64,000 bases of DNA, taken from assembly GCF_001885735.1 (NCBI RefSeq), contig NZ_JXKG01000001.1, positions 186,001 through 250,000 of the forward strand, given 5' to 3'. Below, piece after piece: positions 31,377 through 40,310 of this stretch. Each line of letters opens with the position of its first letter. Within the stretch, counting starts at the first letter, position 1. The notes beneath the pieces are model-generated. The model did not search any database and was not told where the DNA came from. It saw nothing but the letters and a program-made list of their open reading frames with translations. The position numbers and the translations under genes are program-made. The stretch is from Enterococcus canintestini (GTDB lineage Bacteria > Bacillota > Bacilli > Lactobacillales > Enterococcaceae).

Positions 31377-33104
31377 ATGTCTTGGGAACAAGTCTATGAA
31401 CAATGGGTAAACGATGAAAATTTAGAAGAAAATTTGAAAAAACAATTAGCTGATCTAAAAGAAGATCCTGAAAAACTAGAAGACGCGTTTTACGCACCTC
31501 TGGAATTTGGTACTGCTGGCATGCGGGGGATTTTAGGCCCTGGTATTAACCGGATGAACATTTACACTATTCGTCAAGCAACAGAAGGCTTGGCACGTTT
31601 TATGGATGAACAAGATGATGAAACAAGACGTCGTGGTGTGGCGATTGCTTATGATTCACGTCATATGTCACCTGAATTTGCAATGGAAGCAGCAAAAACA
31701 TTGGCAAAACACGATATCCCCTCATTTGTTTTTGAAAGCCTACGTCCAACACCAGAATTATCTTTTGCAGTACGCTACCTAAAAGCTTTTACTGGGATTA
31801 TGATTACCGCTTCGCACAATCCAGCTGCTTATAACGGCTATAAAGTATATGGTGAAGATGGAGGGCAAATGCCACCAGCAGATGCTGATGCTTTAACGAC
31901 ATTTGTGCGTTCAATTGCAAATCCATTAGAAATCCAAGTTTTATCTGATGAAGAAGTAGAACATAGCGGATTGATCAATATTGTCGGTGAAGAAATTGAT
32001 ACAGCTTATTTAAAAGAAATTAAATCCGTCACCATTAATCAAAAATTGATTGATGAAATGGGTAAAGATTTGAAATTAGTTTATACACCATTACATGGTA
32101 CTGGCAAAATGTTAGGAGAAAAAGCTTTAAAACAAGCTGGTTTTGAAAAGTTTGTGTTAGTACCTGAACAAGCAGTAGCAGATCCTAATTTTTCAACTGT
32201 TAAATCCCCTAACCCAGAAGAACATTCAGCATTTGAATATGCTATTGCTTTAGGGAAAAAAGAAGATGCAGACTTGTTGATTGCTACTGACCCTGATGCT
32301 GACCGCTTAGGTGCGGCTGTTCGTTTACCTAATGGTGAATATCAAGTCTTAACGGGAAATCAAATTGGCGCTATTTTCACAGAGTACATTTTAGCCGCTC
32401 ATCAAGAAGCTGGAACACTCCCTGATAATGCTGCTGTTTTAAAATCAATTGTTTCTAGTGAATTGCCGACAGCAATTGCTGCAAAATATAATGTCGCAAT
32501 GTTAAATGTTTTAACTGGTTTTAAATTTATTGCTGAAAAAATCAAACAATTTGAAGCAGATCACAGTCAAACGTTTATGTTTGGTTTTGAAGAAAGCTAT
32601 GGCTATTTAGTAAAACCATTTGTACGCGATAAAGATGCTATTCAAGCCCTAGTCTTGTTAGCAGAAGTTGCTGCCTACTACAAAAAACAAGGCAAAACAC
32701 TTTATGATGGTCTGCAAACTATTTTTGAAACGTATGGCTATTATGCAGAAAAAACAATTTCTGTAACATTAAGTGGCTTAGAAGGTCCGGCTAAAATTAA
32801 AGCGATTATGAATAAATTCCGTACACAAGCACCAAGTGAAATTGGTGGCATTAATGTGGTTCAAACAGAAGATTTCAAAGCACGTACAATCGTTGGTTTA
32901 GACGGAAATGAAACGAAAATGACAACGCCAGCTTCAGATGTTTTAAAATATGTTTTAGAAGATGAAAGTTGGATTGCTGTCCGCCCATCTGGAACAGAAC
33001 CAAAAATCAAATTTTATATTGGCGTAAAAGGCGCTAGTCAAGAAGATGCAGCTGAAAAAGTTGCCGCATTAGAAACAGCTATTAATGAAATAACTGCTGA
33101 TTAG
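31377..33104 (+). CDS. pgcA: Alpha-phosphoglucomutase/phosphomannomutase
   Basis: Interconverts glucose-6-phosphate and glucose-1-phosphate, feeding GalU. 575 aa, the length of Bacillus PgcA-type enzymes. Catalytic phosphoserine loop TASHNPAAYNGYK (around 145), metal-binding DPDADR (around 305), sugar-binding GFEESYGY and C-terminal phosphate-binding RPSGTEPKIKFY are all intact. AGAGGTG precedes the ATG. The symbol is by family resemblance. Confidence 0.95.
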   Translation: MSWEQVYEQWVNDENLEENLKKQLADLKEDPEKLEDAFYAPLEFGTAGMRGILGPGINRMNIYTIRQATEGLARFMDEQDDETRRRGVAIAYDSRHMSPEFAMEAAKTLAKHDIPSFVFESLRPTPELSFAVRYLKAFTGIMITASHNPAAYNGYKVYGEDGGQMPPADADALTTFVRSIANPLEIQVLSDEEVEHSGLINIVGEEIDTAYLKEIKSVTINQKLIDEMGKDLKLVYTPLHGTGKMLGEKALKQAGFEKFVLVPEQAVADPNFSTVKSPNPEEHSAFEYAIALGKKEDADLLIATDPDADRLGAAVRLPNGEYQVLTGNQIGAIFTEYILAAHQEAGTLPDNAAVLKSIVSSELPTAIAAKYNVAMLNVLTGFKFIAEKIKQFEADHSQTFMFGFEESYGYLVKPFVRDKDAIQALVLLAEVAAYYKKQGKTLYDGLQTIFETYGYYAEKTISVTLSGLEGPAKIKAIMNKFRTQAPSEIGGINVVQTEDFKARTIVGLDGNETKMTTPASDVLKYVLEDESWIAVRPSGTEPKIKFYIGVKGASQEDAAEKVAALETAINEITAD

Positions 33105-33126
33105 GAAAAGCAAAAGAGGTGTCAAA

Positions 33127-33414
33127 ATGGATCAAGAAACAGAAATTATGCAGGTGAGTCGACTTTTTAAAGTTTTGGCAGATAAAACACGACTTAAAAT
33201 TTTGTTGGCGTTAAAAAAAGGTGAATTAAATGTGACAACAATCGGTGAAGTCGTGGAGATGGAACAATCAGCTGTATCCCATCAATTAAAACTTTTACGA
33301 GATAGTCGCGTAGTGAAGTCACGACGAGTAGGTAAAACAGTCCTATACAGTTTAGATGACCACCATGTTTTGGATATTTTAGAGCAGACATTCGAACATA
33401 TCCATCATCATTAA
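33127..33414 (+). CDS. ArsR/SmtB-family metal-sensing repressor (CzrA-like)
   Basis: 95 aa winged-helix repressor; the recognition helix lies in EMEQSAVSHQLKLLRDSRVV. In the last helix Asp78, His80, His91 and His94 fall at the D-x-H...H-x-x-H spacing of the alpha-5 zinc/cobalt site of CzrA. No alpha-3N Cys site is present. It follows the phosphoglucomutase gene by 22 nt and is probably co-transcribed. No efflux gene is adjacent, so its targets lie elsewhere. Zinc sensing is inferred from residue spacing. Confidence 0.88.
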   Translation: MDQETEIMQVSRLFKVLADKTRLKILLALKKGELNVTTIGEVVEMEQSAVSHQLKLLRDSRVVKSRRVGKTVLYSLDDHHVLDILEQTFEHIHHH

Positions 33415-33464
33415 AACTAATCAAAGACTTTTGCGCGTAATTTATTATGTTTCTTGTCTTTACT

Positions 33465-33505
33465 AAAAAACTAGAGCTTTCACTATCGAAAGTTCTAGTT
33501 TTTTT
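33465..33505 (+). terminator. Terminator after the ArsR-family gene
   Basis: AAAACTAGAGCTTTC (to 33481) pairs with GAAAGTTCTAGTTTT (from 33488), with one mismatch and then T. Confidence 0.88.
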
Positions 33506-33591
33506 ATATCATTTTTGATATGCTTAAAGAAATTTCTTTGAAAACAACGAATGTATTCTAATGATTGTTCAAACAACTTTTAGGAGGTAGT

Positions 33592-34869
33592 ATGGAAAAA
33601 CGATTAAAAATTGGTCTATTAGGTTTAGGGGTAGTGGGCTCTGGTGTTGTAAAAGTTATTGCCCAAAATAGCGCAAAAATCTTATCAGCTACCGGTATTA
33701 AACTAGAAGTTGCTAAAGTATTGGTACGGGATGGTGAAGATAAAAAAGCAATTGCTGACACATACGGGTTCACCTTAGTTCAAGATATCACTGCTATCAC
33801 GGAAGATCCTGAAATTGATATTGTGGTAGAAGTGATGGGAAAAATTGAACCTGCTAAATCTTTTATTCTATCAGCCCTTAAGCATGGCAAACATGTCGTA
33901 TCTGCCAACAAAGATTTAATTGCCCAATATGGTAATGAACTAGTTGCCACTGCACAACAAAATGAGTGCTATTTTTATTATGAAGCAAGTGTTGCCGGTG
34001 GTATTCCCATTTTGAGAACGTTAAGCAACAGTTTTTTAGCCGATGAAATTACAGAAGTTTTTGGAATTGTAAACGGCACAACGAACTATATGCTAACTCA
34101 GATGGTGGAAAATCATCTTGCCTATGAAACAGCATTAAAACAAGCGCAAACATTAGGTTTTGCAGAATCTGATCCGACTAATGACGTCGATGGGATTGAC
34201 GCTGCATATAAAGCTATTATTTTAACCCGTTTTGCCTTTGAGCAAGATTTGAAAATGGAAAATCTAACAATTAAAGGAATTCGTGGGATAGAACTAGCAG
34301 ACTTAGAGCTCGCGCAACAATTAGGATATGAAGTGAAATTAATTGCGCAAACTAAAAATTCTAACAATGGGGTTTATGCAGATGTATCCCCAAAATTAGT
34401 TGCTAAAAATCATCCATTAGCCAGTATTCGCAATGAGTTAAACGGGGTTTTTGTTAAAAGTACAGGGATTGGCCAAAGTATGTTTTATGGACCTGGGGCT
34501 GGTTCTATCCCTACAGCAACAAGTGTTGTAAACGACTTAGCTGTAATTGCGCAAAATACTGCAGAAAACGTAAAGGTCCGCCCCTTTGCCAGCTATAAAT
34601 CAGAAATAAAGTTACAAAAAGCTAGTGACGTTATGGGGCGTTTTTACATTGCTTTAAAAGCTCAAGATGACACTCAAGCTACTAAGATAGCTGAAATTTT
34701 AGCTGAAGAGGATTTAGCGGTTGAATTAGTGGAACAAATTAAAAATGAAACATTACGCCTAGTTTATTTAACGCAAACTATCACCTTAGAAAAGCGCGAT
34801 AAAGTCTTAACAGCATTTTTGAATGCTGAAATACAAGTAACGCAAATGATGGAACTATTGGAGGGATAA
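33592..34869 (+). CDS. hom: Homoserine dehydrogenase
   Basis: Reduces aspartate semialdehyde to homoserine. 425 aa. N-terminal Rossmann motif [16 protein letters not shown], the catalytic-domain segment [13 protein letters not shown] and GGIPILRTL, and a C-terminal ACT domain for threonine feedback (about 350-425). ATG 33592 follows AGGAGG by 4 nt; a TTG extension at 33565 would include the Shine-Dalgarno. It is first of hom-thrC-thrB. Confidence 0.96.
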   Translation: MEKRLKIGLLGLGVVGSGVVKVIAQNSAKILSATGIKLEVAKVLVRDGEDKKAIADTYGFTLVQDITAITEDPEIDIVVEVMGKIEPAKSFILSALKHGKHVVSANKDLIAQYGNELVATAQQNECYFYYEASVAGGIPILRTLSNSFLADEITEVFGIVNGTTNYMLTQMVENHLAYETALKQAQTLGFAESDPTNDVDGIDAAYKAIILTRFAFEQDLKMENLTIKGIRGIELADLELAQQLGYEVKLIAQTKNSNNGVYADVSPKLVAKNHPLASIRNELNGVFVKSTGIGQSMFYGPGAGSIPTATSVVNDLAVIAQNTAENVKVRPFASYKSEIKLQKASDVMGRFYIALKAQDDTQATKIAEILAEEDLAVELVEQIKNETLRLVYLTQTITLEKRDKVLTAFLNAEIQVTQMMELLEG

Positions 34870-34871
34870 AG

Positions 34872-35930
34872 ATGTACGAAGGATTGTTAAAAACATTTAA
34901 AGATTATTTGCCAATTACGGATAAAACACCACTGATTTCATTAGCAGAGGGAAATACTCCGTTAATTCCGCTTCACAATTTGTCAAAAGAGTTGGGTATT
35001 AATCTGTATGGTAAATATGAAGGTTTAAATCCGACTGGTTCTTTTAAAGATCGGGGTATGGTTATGGCAGTAGCAAAAGCGGTCGAAGAAGGAGCGAAGG
35101 CAATTATTTGTGCTTCTACAGGAAATACAAGTGCTGCTGCTGCTGCATACGCGACACGAGCAGGTATTAAAGCCTATGTCGTTATCCCTGATGGTAAAAT
35201 TGCGATGGGCAAATTAGCACAGGCAATTATTTATGGAGCGGATATTATTTCTATTCCCGGCAATTTTGATGAAGCCTTAAAAGCTGTGCGAAAAATTGCT
35301 GAAACAGAGGCAGTAGCATTAGTAAATTCTGTTAATCCTTATCGGTTAGAAGGTCAAAAAACAGCGGCTTTTGAAGTCTGTCAACAACTAGAAAAGGCAC
35401 CTGATGTACTGGCAATTCCCGTTGGAAATGCCGGTAATATTTCGGCTTATTGGAAAGGGTTTAAAGAATGGCATGAAGCAAAAGGAACAAGTTTACCGCG
35501 GATGCATGGTTTTGAAGCTATGGGCGCTGCGGCTATTGTAAAAGGTGAAGTAATCGAACAACCAGAAACGATTGCTACTGCCATCCGTATTGGCAATCCA
35601 GCGAGTTGGAAATTAGCTGAGGCGGCCCGAGATGAGTCAAAAGGTTATATTGATGCTGTAACAGATGCAGAAATTTTAAACGCTTATAAAAAGGTTGCCG
35701 GTCAAGATGGTGTCTTTGTTGAACCAGGTTCAGCTGCATCACTGGCTGGGGTTATTCAACATGTCAAAGCAGGAAAAATTAAACCAGGGGAAACCGTCGT
35801 CTGTGTCTTCACTGGTAACGGTCTAAAAGATCCAGATACAGCGATTAACGAAACGGCGGTAACCATTCATAAAATGAGTGATTTAGAAGACATGCGCAAT
35901 CACTTACGCCAAGGAGTGGCAAAATTATGA
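34872..35930 (+). CDS. thrC: Threonine synthase
   Basis: PLP enzyme converting O-phosphohomoserine to threonine. 352 aa, the short Firmicutes type. The PLP Lys is in [10 protein letters not shown] (around residue 59), the phosphate-binding loop is [13 protein letters not shown], and VGNAGN lies further on. The Shine-Dalgarno GGAGGG sits inside the end of hom, 2 nt gap between genes. It overlaps thrB by 4 nt. Confidence 0.96.
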   Translation: MYEGLLKTFKDYLPITDKTPLISLAEGNTPLIPLHNLSKELGINLYGKYEGLNPTGSFKDRGMVMAVAKAVEEGAKAIICASTGNTSAAAAAYATRAGIKAYVVIPDGKIAMGKLAQAIIYGADIISIPGNFDEALKAVRKIAETEAVALVNSVNPYRLEGQKTAAFEVCQQLEKAPDVLAIPVGNAGNISAYWKGFKEWHEAKGTSLPRMHGFEAMGAAAIVKGEVIEQPETIATAIRIGNPASWKLAEAARDESKGYIDAVTDAEILNAYKKVAGQDGVFVEPGSAASLAGVIQHVKAGKIKPGETVVCVFTGNGLKDPDTAINETAVTIHKMSDLEDMRNHLRQGVAKL

Positions 35931-36790
35931 GAATCCGAGTACCTGCTACCAGTGCCAACTTAGGCCCTGGCTTTGATTCTTGCGGTGTAGCGCTGAATTG
36001 CTATTTATTTGTAGAAGTCATAAAAAAGACTGCAGCGTGGCAAGTAGATCATAGTTACGGAGAACTGATTCCAAACGATGAAAATAATTTAATTGTTCAA
36101 ACAGCGTTGAAGATTGCTCCAAATCTTTTGCCTCATCAAATTAAAGTAGTTTCTGATATTCCTTTAACAAGAGGATTGGGTAGTAGTTCTTCGGCAATTG
36201 TAGCAGGGATTGAATTAGCTAATCGTTTGGCTCAATTAAACTTAAGTGAAAACGATAAAGTAAAACTTGCAAGTCAATTGGAAGGACATCCTGATAATGT
36301 GGCGCCAGCGATTTGTGGTGATTTGGTGATTGCTAGCGGAAATGGCGATCAGGTAAATTACGTCAAACACTATTTTCCTGATTGCCAGCTAATTGCCTTT
36401 ATTCCCAATGTCGAATTAAAAACAAGTGAAAGTCGGGATGTATTACCTGCTGACTTTGCTTATTCTGATGCGGTGGCAGCCAGCAGTATTGCCAATGTAA
36501 TGGTTGCCTCTTTAATTAAAGGGGACATTGTTCAGGCAGGTAAAATGATGGAACAAGATAAATTTCATGAAATTTATCGTAGTTCATTACTTGCGCATTT
36601 TGCAGATGTTCGCCAAATTAGTCATGAGCATGAGGGGTATGGTTGCTATTTAAGTGGTGCGGGTCCTACGGTGATGATTTTAGCACCAGTAAAGGCTACG
36701 GCTATAATCACCCAAAAACTTCAAGCACTTGATCAGACTGCAAAAATTGAAGTATTTCAAGTCGATCGTGAAGGCGTTCAAGTCTTTTAA
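35927..36790 (+). CDS. thrB: Homoserine kinase
   Basis: GHMP-family kinase that phosphorylates homoserine for ThrC. 287 aa. N-terminal [19 protein letters not shown]-binding [16 protein letters not shown] (around 85-100), and C-terminal [11 protein letters not shown]. The start overlaps the thrC stop (ATGA), a translationally coupled arrangement. Confidence 0.96.
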   Translation: MRIRVPATSANLGPGFDSCGVALNCYLFVEVIKKTAAWQVDHSYGELIPNDENNLIVQTALKIAPNLLPHQIKVVSDIPLTRGLGSSSSAIVAGIELANRLAQLNLSENDKVKLASQLEGHPDNVAPAICGDLVIASGNGDQVNYVKHYFPDCQLIAFIPNVELKTSESRDVLPADFAYSDAVAASSIANVMVASLIKGDIVQAGKMMEQDKFHEIYRSSLLAHFADVRQISHEHEGYGCYLSGAGPTVMILAPVKATAIITQKLQALDQTAKIEVFQVDREGVQVF

Positions 36791-36881
36791 AAAACGCTAG
36801 AGACTTTTAAAAGCTTTTTTTGAAGGGATTATTAGAATTCACCTTAATATTCATAAGTGATCATAAAGAGAAGACTCAATC

Positions 36882-36928
36882 AAAAATTGCAGTTGTTACC
36901 CTTAAAAGGGCTGACAACTGCAATTTTT
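36882..36928. terminator. Bidirectional terminator between thrB and ppsR
   Basis: AAAAATTGCAGTTGT (36882-36896) pairs with ACAACTGCAATTTTT (36914-36928), with an inner CCCTT/AAGGG hairpin. The two genes are convergent. Confidence 0.9.
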
Positions 36929-36942
36929 CCTTTGCGTCTTTT

Positions 36943-37791
36943 TTAATCATTTTCTGTGGTGTAGTAACTGTGATCTTCTAAATCTAAGGCGTTCATAATC
37001 ATCGAAGCAGTTTCTTCAATAGAAAGAGATGCAACGTTAATTACAACGCAACCTAATTTTTCATATAAATCATTCGCAAATTCTAATTCTGCACGAATTT
37101 TATCAATATCAGAATAAGCGGTATCTGGATTTAAGCCATAAGCAATCATCCGCTCTTTGCGAATACCGTTTAAAACATTGGGATCATTTGTTAGGCCAAC
37201 AATTTTTTTCTTATCCACTTCCCACAACTGTTTTGGAATGTGTGCTTGCGGGACAAGCGGCAAATTGGCTACTTTCAAATTTTTATTGGCTAAAAAGAGG
37301 CTTAATGGCGTTTTTGAAGTTCTAGAAACTCCTAAAAGGACTACATCTGCTTCTAAAAAGCCACGGGAATCTTTGCCATCATCGTATTTTACCGCAAACT
37401 CCATTGCTTCAATACGTTTAAAATAGTTTTTGTTTAAGTGGTGTAACGCTCCTGGTTCACGGGTTGGAGCAACGCCACTTCTTTTTTCGATTTCTAACAC
37501 TGGTGCTGTCAAAACGTCAAAGCCAAATAGATCACTTTCTTGACAAAAATCACGAATCAATTGTACCAATTCCTCATTAATCATAGTATATAAAATCATG
37601 GCATTTAGTTTTTTTGCTTCTTTTAAGGCTTTTAACAATATAGCTTTATCACTCATAAATGTCTTACGAAATAAATTGAATTCCACAGTAGGATATTGGG
37701 CCATAGTAGCTTGTGCTAATTTTGTAGCTGTTTCTCCGGCAGAATCGGAAATGACAAAAATTGTTAAGATTTCTTCAGCAGCATTACTCAT
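36943..37791 (-). CDS. ppsR: PPDK/PEP-synthase regulatory protein (DUF299)
   Basis: ADP-dependent Ser/Thr kinase and Pi-dependent pyrophosphorylase family that switches pyruvate phosphate dikinase or PEP synthase off and on. 282 aa. The P-loop-like GVSRTSKTPLSLFLANK lies near residue 155, and the N-terminal VISDSAGETATKLAQA is diagnostic. GTGAGGG precedes the ATG. No PPDK/PpsA gene is in the window, so the target is unseen. The family in Bacillus (YqfL) lies in a similar neighbourhood near rpsU, yqeY and phoH. Confidence 0.9.
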   Translation of the reverse strand: MSNAAEEILTIFVISDSAGETATKLAQATMAQYPTVEFNLFRKTFMSDKAILLKALKEAKKLNAMILYTMINEELVQLIRDFCQESDLFGFDVLTAPVLEIEKRSGVAPTREPGALHHLNKNYFKRIEAMEFAVKYDDGKDSRGFLEADVVLLGVSRTSKTPLSLFLANKNLKVANLPLVPQAHIPKQLWEVDKKKIVGLTNDPNVLNGIRKERMIAYGLNPDTAYSDIDKIRAELEFANDLYEKLGCVVINVASLSIEETASMIMNALDLEDHSYYTTEND

Positions 37792-37930
37792 TTTTTTCCC
37801 TCACTTGTAATTTGTTGTAATTTATTATACCATATCGAAGTGGAGCTAATTCGTAATCATTATGATTTATGCTGTAGTGATAAAATACTACCTTACAATA
37901 GCAACTAAATGCGTTAGGAGGTCTTTGCTT

Positions 37931-38362
37931 GTGAAAAGAGAAATGACAAAAATTGACCAAGCAATGGTAACTTTAAAAGAGCATGGTTTTAAAAAAACCA
38001 ATAAAAGAGAAAAGCTGTTAACTTTTTTAGCGACAAAAAATCGTTATGTCGCAGCTAAAGAAGTTCAAGAGTATATGGAAGGTGAATTTGGTAGTATTAG
38101 TTTTGATACCATTTATCGTAACCTCCATGATTTTTCAGAAATTGGTTTATTAGAAGAGACCGATTTAAATGGCGAAATGAAATTTCGTTTCCACTGTTGT
38201 CAAGATAAAAATCATCACCATCATCATTTTATTTGTACAGTTTGTGGTAAAACACAAGAATTAGATCTTTGTCCAATGGATTTTTTTAAAGGACAGCTTC
38301 CCGGTTGTACAATTGAAGGGCACCGGTTTGAGATATTAGGGCGATGTGCGGACTGTCAGTAG
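37931..38362 (+). CDS. Fur-family metal regulator, probably Zur
   Basis: 143 aa. An N-terminal winged helix (LKEHGFKKTNKREKLLTFL..SFDTIYRNLHDF) is followed by a dimerisation domain with HHHHHFICTVCG and a final CADC, the two CxxC structural-zinc motifs. The His-rich run before CTVC and the CPMDFF segment resemble Bacillus Zur more than Fur or PerR. GTG 37931 follows AGGAGG by 9 nt; a longer ATG start at 37862 has no Shine-Dalgarno. Zur versus other subfamilies is inference. Confidence 0.85.
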   Translation: MKREMTKIDQAMVTLKEHGFKKTNKREKLLTFLATKNRYVAAKEVQEYMEGEFGSISFDTIYRNLHDFSEIGLLEETDLNGEMKFRFHCCQDKNHHHHHFICTVCGKTQELDLCPMDFFKGQLPGCTIEGHRFEILGRCADCQ

Positions 38363-38375
38363 TTATTTTTTCATT

Positions 38376-38410
38376 TTTTTCGCAAACATTTTCGTGAAAA
38401 AGATTTTTTT
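38376..38410 (+). terminator. Weak terminator after the Fur-family gene
   Basis: TTTTTCGC pairs with GTGAAAAA (one GU), followed by GA and T7. It is AT-rich and therefore weak. Confidence 0.4.
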
Positions 38411-38424
38411 CTTTGCCCATACGC

Positions 38425-38453
38425 TTGACACTATTTTATTACTTAGCTATAAT
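38425..38453 (+). promoter_or_regulatory. Consensus sigma-A promoter of rpsU-yqeY
   Basis: TTGACA (38425-38430), a 17-bp spacer and TATAAT (38448-38453): both hexamers and the spacing are perfect. Confidence 0.92.
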
Positions 38454-38535
38454 TTTTAAAGGACAGTGTTGTTTTTTGAAAATGTTTCGATTAACAAAAA
38501 CGGTTACTTTTTAAGCTCGGAGGGAGGGAATTTAC

Positions 38536-38712
38536 ATGTCAAAAACAGTGGTTCGTAAAAATGAATCTCTTGACGACGCTCTTCGTCGCTTCAAACGTTC
38601 CGTTTCAAAAGCTGGGACTCTTCAAGAATCTCGTAAACGGGAATTTTATGAAAAACCAAGTGTGAAACGTAAGAAAAAATCTGAAGCTGCTAGAAAACGT
38701 AAAAAATTCTAG
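38536..38712 (+). CDS. rpsU: 30S ribosomal protein S21
   Basis: 58 aa, small and very basic: [20 protein letters not shown], then [20 protein letters not shown] and a Lys/Arg end. This is the standard bS21 sequence pattern. GGAGGG lies 8 nt before ATG. It is transcribed from a perfect sigma-A promoter and followed by yqeY, the usual Firmicutes pair. Confidence 0.96.
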   Translation: MSKTVVRKNESLDDALRRFKRSVSKAGTLQESRKREFYEKPSVKRKKKSEAARKRKKF

Positions 38713-38738
38713 TTTGCAGTATGATTGGAGCTGGTAGT

Positions 38739-39185
38739 GTGTCACTACTAAGTACTTTGAACGATGATATGAAGACAGCGATGAAAGCTAAGGATAAAGA
38801 GTCTTTGCAGGTGATTCGCATGTTGAAGGCATCGTTGCAAAACGAACAAATCAAAAAAGGTGCAGAATTAACTGACGATGAAGAATTGACCGTATTATCA
38901 CGGGAGATGAAGCAACGCCGTGATTCTTTAACTGAATTTGAAAAAGCAGGACGAGACGATTTGGCAACGCAAGTAAAAGCGGAAATCAAAGTCGTTGAAA
39001 AGTATTTACCAGCACAACTTTCTGATGAAGAAATTCGCCAGATTGTAACAGATGCGATCAGCAAAACCGGTGCCACTTCACCAAGTGAGTTTGGCAAAGT
39101 AATGGGTGCGGTTATGCCTTTAGTAAAAGGAAAAGCTGATGGTAACAAGGTAAATGCCATCGTCAAAGAGTTACTGAATAAATAG
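38739..39185 (+). CDS. yqeY: GatB/YqeY domain protein
   Basis: 148 aa helical protein sharing the tail domain of amidotransferase subunit GatB. The family start SLLSTLNDDMKTAMKAKDK and the LPAQLSDEEIRQIV segment are clear. GTG 38739 is chosen because it gives the normal YqeY N-terminus and lies 8 nt after TTGGAG; an ATG at 38721 adds six atypical residues. It is in an operon with rpsU. Function is probably tRNA-related but undefined. Confidence 0.93.
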   Translation: MSLLSTLNDDMKTAMKAKDKESLQVIRMLKASLQNEQIKKGAELTDDEELTVLSREMKQRRDSLTEFEKAGRDDLATQVKAEIKVVEKYLPAQLSDEEIRQIVTDAISKTGATSPSEFGKVMGAVMPLVKGKADGNKVNAIVKELLNK

Positions 39186-39191
39186 TTATTT

Positions 39192-39223
39192 AATCGCAGA
39201 CTTTTGTCTGCGATTTTTTTTCT
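39192..39223 (+). terminator. Terminator after yqeY
   Basis: AATCGCAGAC (39192-39201) pairs with GTCTGCGATT (39206-39215) and is followed by T8. Confidence 0.92.
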
Positions 39224-39308
39224 TTTAAGTTTTGAATGTGGTATGATAAAACAGAAAACTTGCCCAATTAAAGTGGGAAAAAAGGAATCGACAAGGAGAT
39301 GTAACTTT

Positions 39309-40280
39309 TTGACAGAAGATAAAAAAGTTTTGGAATTAAAACTTAGCGCAGACGATGATATTAGTCTATTGTTAGGCGCACACGATAAACATTTAAAATT
39401 AATCGAAGAAAATCTGCACGTCATTATTAGTAGTCGTGGAGAAACGATTATGATTGAAGGTCAAATAGAGTCTGTTGCAATAGCGCAACAAGTTATTAGT
39501 GCGTTACAAGAATTAATCAAACGTGGTGTACATATTAGCACCCCTGATGTAGCGCAAGCATTAAAAGCAATTCCAAGCCAAGGGACAAATGCCTTTTTAG
39601 CTTTATATGAAGAAGAAATTGTCAAAGATCGTAATGGAAAAGCAATTCGGGTTAAAAATCGGGGTCAAAAACGCTATTTAGATGCAGTGAAAAAGCATGA
39701 TGTTGTTTTTGGGATTGGACCTGCCGGCACTGGTAAAACTTTTTTAGCTGTCGTTTTAGCAATCGCTGCTTTAAAAAAAGGGCAAGTACAAAAAATTATC
39801 TTAACTCGCCCAGCAGTAGAAGCTGGTGAGAATCTGGGTTTTTTACCAGGAGATTTAAAAGAAAAGGTTGACCCTTATCTTCGACCAGTTTATGATGCAT
39901 TGTATCAAATTTTTGGTGTCGAACATACTAATCGGTTAATGGATCGAGGCATTATTGAAATCGCACCGCTAGCTTATATGCGCGGACGTACATTAGAAGA
40001 CGCTTTTGTCATTTTAGATGAAGCCCAAAATACAACGATTATGCAGATGAAAATGTTTCTTACGCGTTTAGGTTATAATTCCAAAATGATTGTCAATGGT
40101 GACACAAGTCAAATTGACCTGCCTAAAGGTGTAGTTAGTGGGCTAGTTCACGCAGAAAGAACTTTAAGTAACATCCCGCAAATTGCTTTTGTCAATTTTG
40201 AAGCAAGCGATGTGGTTCGACATCCTGTAGTGGCTAAAATTATTGAAGCTTATGACAAAGCGAGTCTGAAAAAAGAGTAA
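39309..40280 (+). CDS. phoH: PhoH-like ATPase (PhoL/YbeZ type)
   Basis: 323 aa P-loop ATPase that accompanies YbeY and PgpH in Firmicutes. An N-terminal domain (about 1-110) precedes Walker A GIGPAGTGKTFLA (around 130) and Walker B FVILDEAQN. TTG 39309 is 10 nt after AAGGAG and gives the usual length; the upstream in-frame extension to 39204 overlaps the yqeY terminator. It heads phoH-pgpH-ybeY-dgkA-era-recO, linked to RNA maturation. The molecular role is uncertain. Confidence 0.92.
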   Translation: MTEDKKVLELKLSADDDISLLLGAHDKHLKLIEENLHVIISSRGETIMIEGQIESVAIAQQVISALQELIKRGVHISTPDVAQALKAIPSQGTNAFLALYEEEIVKDRNGKAIRVKNRGQKRYLDAVKKHDVVFGIGPAGTGKTFLAVVLAIAALKKGQVQKIILTRPAVEAGENLGFLPGDLKEKVDPYLRPVYDALYQIFGVEHTNRLMDRGIIEIAPLAYMRGRTLEDAFVILDEAQNTTIMQMKMFLTRLGYNSKMIVNGDTSQIDLPKGVVSGLVHAERTLSNIPQIAFVNFEASDVVRHPVVAKIIEAYDKASLKKE

Positions 40281-40310
40281 TGGTGCTTAGGAAAATTAGG
40301 GGGAAATAAT

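Noticed and set aside
38690-39424. 244-aa reverse-strand ORF across yqeY and the phoH start
   Set aside because: It lies opposite genes with clear family matches, crosses a strong terminator, and is rich in Ser/Phe/Leu as typical of antisense shadow frames.
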